From an uncultured Acidobacteriota bacterium (GTDB lineage: Bacteria > Acidobacteriota > Terriglobia > UBA7540): a stretch of DNA of 27,101 bases. Every line of letters begins with the position of its first letter. The stretch's first letter is position 1. This document shows, piece by piece, positions 23,940 through 27,101 of the stretch. A model generated the notes under the pieces. It made no database searches. It was not told the origin of the DNA and saw nothing but the letters and a program-made list of their open reading frames with translations. The stretch lies in NCBI GenBank assembly GCA_937900045.1, contig CALCEB010000140.1:1-27101 (forward strand), given 5' to 3'. The position numbers and the translations under genes are program-made.

Positions 23940-24059
23940 CAACTTCCGAAGAGCGCGCCGAAAAAGGTAGGCTAGAAACAATGCTATTCAATTCGCGGCG
24001 GGGGGGGCAGTTTGCTGTAGCGGTAGGGAGCCGGTAGCGCGGACCTCCGTTTTTGAGCC
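23940..24059. other. Non-coding stretch leading into the 247-bp repeat
   Basis: Contains a poly-G run (GGGGGGG) at about 24001-24007, a GTTTGCTGTAGCGG word also present in copy A of the palindromic family, and an extra GAGCCGGTAGCGC word at 24028 that matches the left edge of the repeat beginning at 24055. No gene was seen. The whole non-coding gap extends to 24387. Confidence 0.4.
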
Positions 24060-24306
24060 GGTAGCGCAGCGCGGCGGTGCCGCAACCAAAATAAGGTAAA
24101 GAGACGCCACCTCGCTATGTAGACAGTCTACTATATCAAACCCGCTGTTTATGCGCCTTGCAGAGAGTGAACTGAAAAATGTTTGTTAAAAAAACAAGAA
24201 ATTACGATATTGCAATGCAGAGTTTGCGCATTTCAAACTCTGCGGGTTTTGTTTGGGAACCGGTGAAAAGCCGCAGACTTCCTGGAAAACGGAAGTCTGC
24301 GCTACC
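24060..24306. repeat. MITE-like ~247-bp element, copy 1
   Basis: The element begins GGTAGCGCAG (24060-24069) and ends CTGCGCTACC (24297-24306), perfect 10-bp terminal inverted repeats. Inside are a 9-bp perfect stem GCAGAGTTT/AAACTCTGC (24217-24225, 24235-24243) and a 10-bp perfect stem GCAGACTTCC/GGAAGTCTGC (24273-24282, 24291-24300), plus an A-rich centre. A second copy lies at 25641-25886 in the same orientation; over 24055-24310 the two differ by one base deletion and about four substitutions. No convincing ORF lies within it. It sits about 80 bases beyond the stop of the minus-strand secreted-protein gene. Confidence 0.85.
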
Positions 24307-24387
24307 CGCTGCTAGACTTTCACTGAGGCGCCTACATCAAAAAACGACGTAAGCGCCCCCCGGAGTGGGTGCGCCACACGCCCGCCC

Positions 24388-25065
24388 CTAAAGAAAGGGA
24401 ATGCGGGTCGAGCCGGCCGGTTCTACTTCGAGTCCGGGAGGCGGTTCGAAAAGAGCAGACGGAAGACTTGGAACCATTTGCAGTGCCGTCACAACCTTAG
24501 TTTCCAGTATGCTGAGGGCCCCGGAGTGGTCGAAGGCATAGCTGAACTCCATGAGCGGGAGCTTGAAATCGGCGTCTGCCGTGACCCACTCTTTCACGCG
24601 AATCAACTGGCCGCGTCGGTCTATCCACTGATATTCTTTGCCGTCGCACTGGTGCCCCAACAACTGCATGGGTGCAAGCGGTGTGGGCTTTCCCACGTCC
24701 TTGAGCGTTGAGCGTTCTGCCCTCTTGCCGCCCTTGTCGTACACAAGCTTGTAGCCTCTCGTGAGATCAATCAGGGTGATGTCCATAGGGGGCATGATCG
24801 AGTCTGCGCGGGGAGAGTCGGTCCACACCAGCTCCTTGCGCAAAATTCCCCCGGGCGCCTGGTATAAGTCGTACTTGTAATTGCTGACGCCTGCTCCGGG
24901 GTACACGCTATGGCACGGGACTATGTGTTTGATCAGGCCGAACGCATAATCCGATTCTCTGATCTCCGCCTTCCAGTATCCGCCCTGCTGGCAAGGCGAT
25001 GGCCGAGCCAAGCTCAGACATACTGCAAGGGCAAGTAACGTTCCCCGCCCGAATCTTCTCCTCAT
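24388..25065 (-). CDS. Secreted hypothetical protein
   Basis: From ATG 25065 the product has 225 residues and a clear Sec signal peptide (MRRRFGRGTLLALAVCLSLARPSPC, cleavage probably near 25-28). The start is supported by AAAAGGAG (25073-25080) eight bases upstream; the frame is open to 25257, but the extra 64 residues are His/Gln-rich and not protein-like. The mature part is mixed alpha/beta with a DGKEYQWIDRRGQLIRVKEWVT segment (about 145-170) and ends FEPPPGLEVEPAGSTRIPFL. I do not recognise a family, although DUF-type acidobacterial proteins ending in 'F.PP.G....' are frequent. It is the last of a row of minus-strand secreted-protein genes. Confidence 0.8.
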   Translation of the reverse strand: MRRRFGRGTLLALAVCLSLARPSPCQQGGYWKAEIRESDYAFGLIKHIVPCHSVYPGAGVSNYKYDLYQAPGGILRKELVWTDSPRADSIMPPMDITLIDLTRGYKLVYDKGGKRAERSTLKDVGKPTPLAPMQLLGHQCDGKEYQWIDRRGQLIRVKEWVTADADFKLPLMEFSYAFDHSGALSILETKVVTALQMVPSLPSALFEPPPGLEVEPAGSTRIPFL

Positions 25066-25136
25066 GGCCCTCTCTCCTTTTCTCGGCAGGCTCGGTGGCG
25101 CGAACGCGGCCGGCCCCACATACGCCTGTGGAGGCG

Positions 25137-25691
25137 CTAATGCGTGATTCCCTGCGGGTCGCTGGTGCAACTGGTGGTGATGCAGTTGAGCGTGCCTTTC
25201 ACTTTGCCGTTGATAATGCCAAGCGCCGTCGTGCCCGTTGTAAATGTCTGCTGCCAATCCTCAGAGCAATTTCCACCGTCTTCGCAGGTTTGGGAGCAGT
25301 TGCGAATCAGGTCGGGCTGGGTGAACTTGCCGCTGGCGTCTGTCTGCCATGTCCCGCGGGTGGCGCCGACATCGATTTTCATGTCGGCGTCTCTGACCAA
25401 GCCGGGCTCTTCCTTGCCTCCAACGTCTGGGTTCTGGGAGAAACGCGAAGCCCGTAACCGGGGCGCAGACATGGATGGCAATGTATGCGCCACCCGCGAA
25501 ATCGAAGAGCATTTGTATATAATCACACTTGGCAGCGGAATGTTGGCGCCATTTTCTGTCCAATACTGGGCCGCGTCCGTCTCCCCGGTGTTGGCCGGGC
25601 AGACCGACGAGCAGACCGAATAACCGTCCAGCCAGGAGCCGGTAGCGCAGCGCGGCGGTGCCGCAACCAAAATAAGGTAAAGAGACGCCAC
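25137..25691 (-). CDS. Hypothetical protein, probably truncated at its 5' end by the 247-bp element
   Basis: The frame codes for up to 184 residues, but the first ~17 (from GTG 25691) are read from inside repeat copy 2, so the native start is probably lost. The C-terminal part looks like a real secreted or surface protein: GTWQTDASGKFTQPDL, then a cysteine-rich NCSQTCEDGGNCSEDW stretch and TLNCITTSCTSDP. The middle (about 60-90) is less protein-like; another minus-strand frame there (25261-25563) reads GGAYIAIHVCAPVTGFAF, so an old frameshift is possible. No ribosome-binding site or signal peptide remains. It lies 71 bases upstream of the secreted-protein gene starting at 25065. It could be a pseudogene. 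Confidence 0.45.
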   Translation of the reverse strand: MASLYLILVAAPPRCATGSWLDGYSVCSSVCPANTGETDAAQYWTENGANIPLPSVIIYKCSSISRVAHTLPSMSAPRLRASRFSQNPDVGGKEEPGLVRDADMKIDVGATRGTWQTDASGKFTQPDLIRNCSQTCEDGGNCSEDWQQTFTTGTTALGIINGKVKGTLNCITTSCTSDPQGITH

Positions 25692-25886
25692 CTCGCTATG
25701 TAGACAGTCTACTATATCAAACCCGCTGTTTATGCGCCTTGCAGAGAGTGAACTGAAAAATGTTTGTTAAAAAAACAAGAAATTACGATATTGCAATGCA
25801 GAGTTGCGCATTTCAAACTCTGCGGCTTTTGTTTGGGAACCGGGGAAAAGCCGCAGACTTCCTGGAAAACAGAAGTCTGCGCTACC
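25641..25886. repeat. MITE-like ~246-bp element, copy 2
   Basis: Same element as at 24060-24306, direct orientation, offset 1581 bases. The terminal repeats GGTAGCGCAG and CTGCGCTACC are intact. Relative to copy 1 it has lost one T in the GCAGAGTTT arm and has a G-to-A change at the inner end of the second stem; the other differences are single substitutions. Its right end lies ten bases from the stop codon of the 25897-26355 gene, and its left end continues into the open frame of the 25137 ORF. Confidence 0.85.
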
Positions 25887-25896
25887 TGCTACCAAC

Positions 25897-26355
25897 TCAA
25901 GGTTTGGGGCGCTCAAAGTACAAGATTGAGCGTACGGGCGTGGAAGAGCTCTCTCCATTGGGCCGGACGGCCGACGGGTCTGGCCCTGCTCCCACTAGCC
26001 GCCAACCCTCTGAACCGAGTTTCGAGACAGCTTTGTCCACAGCCATTTGCTGTGCCTTGCCGATGTACGGATCATTCCACAATTCCTTTTCACCCACGAC
26101 CGCGACCAAAGAAGTTATCCTTTCGATCCTGCACCCACTCTCAGCCTGGTAGCAGATTTCTGCCTCGCCAACAAAGGTGTGACGAAACTTGCTGCCTGCA
26201 GGGGACGGATGATCCTCGCCTACATTGGCGTCCCAGTTTTGTACGGTACAGTACTCCCACGCTCTTCGGCTACTCCTGGCAGATTGCTGCTGCCAACCGA
26301 GCGTTCCCAACGAAGCGGCGAGAACCATCCCAACGCTCAGAAGCCATCGTTTCAC
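25897..26355 (-). CDS. Small secreted protein with a DUF4177-like pattern
   Basis: The 152-residue product starts at GTG 26355 with a strong GGGAGG seven to eight bases upstream. Residues 1-21 (MKRWLLSVGMVLAASLGTLGW) are a signal peptide. The mature protein contains RAWEYCTVQNW (about 31), LGSEGWRLVGAG (about 112) and the ending ILYFERPKP, a spacing that resembles DUF4177-type small domains (WEY-x-V ... LG-x-EGWELV ... FKRP); this is a resemblance, not a confirmed match. Function unknown. It is followed at once by the 247-bp element copy 2. Confidence 0.75.
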   Translation of the reverse strand: MKRWLLSVGMVLAASLGTLGWQQQSARSSRRAWEYCTVQNWDANVGEDHPSPAGSKFRHTFVGEAEICYQAESGCRIERITSLVAVVGEKELWNDPYIGKAQQMAVDKAVSKLGSEGWRLVGAGPDPSAVRPNGESSSTPVRSILYFERPKP

Positions 26356-26514
26356 GCAGACCTCCCGATCATCGAGGTGGCGGCTGGCGTGACCAGCAAA
26401 GCCTGCTTGCCCCCTCAGTCAACCTCCTGCAACATTTCGGATGGCCCCGCTAGCCTTGCGCACCATTTCTGCCATCGGCATCCGCCTTGCGGTCACAGGA
26501 GCCCAATCGCGCCC

Positions 26515-27101
26515 TTAATTCGTCGTTGTCTTTACGGTCACAAGGTTGATCTTGTCTTTAGGCGGGGATGGAGCCGACACCACAGTGACGCTCCCCGTGT
26601 GCCCCGTGATTTTCCCAAGGATTGAAACGGAACCGTTCATGGTCACCCCTTGAGCCGCGGTAACCGTGAACGGGAAGGAGGTGTATCCGTCTGGTGCCTG
26701 TATGCCCTTCTGCTGTGGCACGCTTGGGAGACCATCCAGGCTGTTTCCCGCTGGGGTGCCGGTGTATGCTGAAATCTCGACGGTAGCAGTCGCGCCAGTG
26801 ACGTTATTGGTGCCGAAGTGGTAGAGCGTGACGGTAACAGTCGCCGACTTTGGGGGCGTATTGATATTGACTGTGGGCGCGTCCGACTGAATCCCGGATA
26901 TCTCGACGCTTGCTCCCACCGCGCCCTGCCCCTGGCCTGTCGCCTGGGTCTGGTAGGAGCAATAGCACTTGCCCAAATAGACGTAGTAATAGCCGCACTC
27001 GCTGACCTGGGCCTGGTTTCCGGCGGTTCCTGAGCTTAGCCCATGTGCCTCTCCGTGATAGGTCTGATCCATGGTCATGACGCTGGTGTTGCCGGAGCTC
27101 C
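26515..27101 (-). CDS. Hypothetical surface or secreted protein, 5' end beyond the window
   Basis: The open frame ends at 26515 and stays open to the right edge, so the true start is probably outside; the ATG at 27078 has no ribosome-binding site inside the window. The visible ~195 residues have a Gly/Gln/Ser-rich start with a cysteine cluster (ECGYYYVYLGKCYCSYQ), then a Thr/Val-rich region with beta-strand alternation (APTVNINTPPKSATVTVTLY, VTMNGSVSILGKITGHTGSV), suggesting Ig-like or other beta-sandwich folds. No specific family recognised. It is first in the row of minus-strand secreted-type genes; a 159-bp gap without recognised features separates it from the next. Confidence 0.65.
   Translation of the reverse strand, partial: SSGNTSVMTMDQTYHGEAHGLSSGTAGNQAQVSECGYYYVYLGKCYCSYQTQATGQGQGAVGASVEISGIQSDAPTVNINTPPKSATVTVTLYHFGTNNVTGATATVEISAYTGTPAGNSLDGLPSVPQQKGIQAPDGYTSFPFTVTAAQGVTMNGSVSILGKITGHTGSVTVVSAPSPPKDKINLVTVKTTTN

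Noticed and set aside
24055..25890. A composite transposon carried by the two 247-bp repeats
   Set aside because: No transposase or recombinase is encoded between or near the copies, and the repeats themselves are non-coding.
25764..26453. A 229-codon + strand open frame over the 25897-26355 region
   Set aside because: The minus-strand gene has a strong ribosome-binding site and a signal peptide; the + frame begins inside the repeat and is Arg/Pro/Ser-rich low-quality sequence.

Overview
The window looks like chromosomal DNA from a Gram-negative (diderm), moderately GC-rich bacterium, most likely an acidobacterium. The diderm call rests on genes for LptD and for an Mla/MCE lipid-transport pair. 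The Acidobacteriota guess is inference. It rests on the overall gene style (a large MGH1/GH63-like glucosidase, a Tat-like TIM-barrel protein, many small secreted orphans) and on dispersed hairpin repeats built on a GCCGGTC-NNN-GACCGGC core. No rRNA, phage, transposase or CRISPR array is visible.

Layout. Positions 1-6400 hold sugar-related metabolism: a secreted sugar isomerase-like protein (+), an orphan zinc-ribbon protein (-), an IlvD/Edd dehydratase that looks more like a sugar-acid dehydratase than a true IlvD (-), and an 886-residue glucosidase (+). Positions 6400-11600 run on the + strand: a geranylgeranyl-reductase-like flavoprotein, hemL, then the queuosine-precursor operon queF-queC-queE. 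A tRNA-Leu(CAA) gene lies antisense to the very end of hemL. Positions 11690-18940 run on the - strand: mlaD and mlaF, then lptD-hemB-rsmB, so two outer-membrane lipid-transport functions sit close to heme and ribosome-modification genes. Positions 19078-23940 run on the + strand: an RDD membrane protein, a very basic 43-residue ORF, a TPR protein, the threonine-catabolism pair tdh-kbl, and a small membrane protein. From about 24000 to the right edge lies an accessory-looking block of secreted hypothetical proteins on the - strand.

How genes work together. QueF, QueC and QueE cover three steps of the preQ0/preQ1 pathway (queD is not in the window). HemL and HemB belong to the C5 heme pathway, though they are 6 kb apart. 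Tdh and Kbl together turn threonine into glycine and acetyl-CoA. MlaF and MlaD would be the ATPase and MCE substrate-binding parts of a retrograde lipid transporter whose MlaE permease is not nearby.

The most notable non-genic structures are two kinds of repeat. One is a ~247-bp element with 10-bp terminal inverted repeats and strong internal hairpins, present twice in direct orientation at about 98% identity; it flanks two secreted-protein genes, and one copy appears to cut one of them. The other is a family of ~110-bp palindromic repeats in at least four places, one directly abutting the hemL start codon and one forming a likely terminator between the convergent queE and mlaD genes. The most notable protein oddities are an MlaF-like ATPase lacking both the catalytic glutamate and the H-loop histidine, an MlaD with five exact 34-residue repeats, and a HemB with a mixed metal site.
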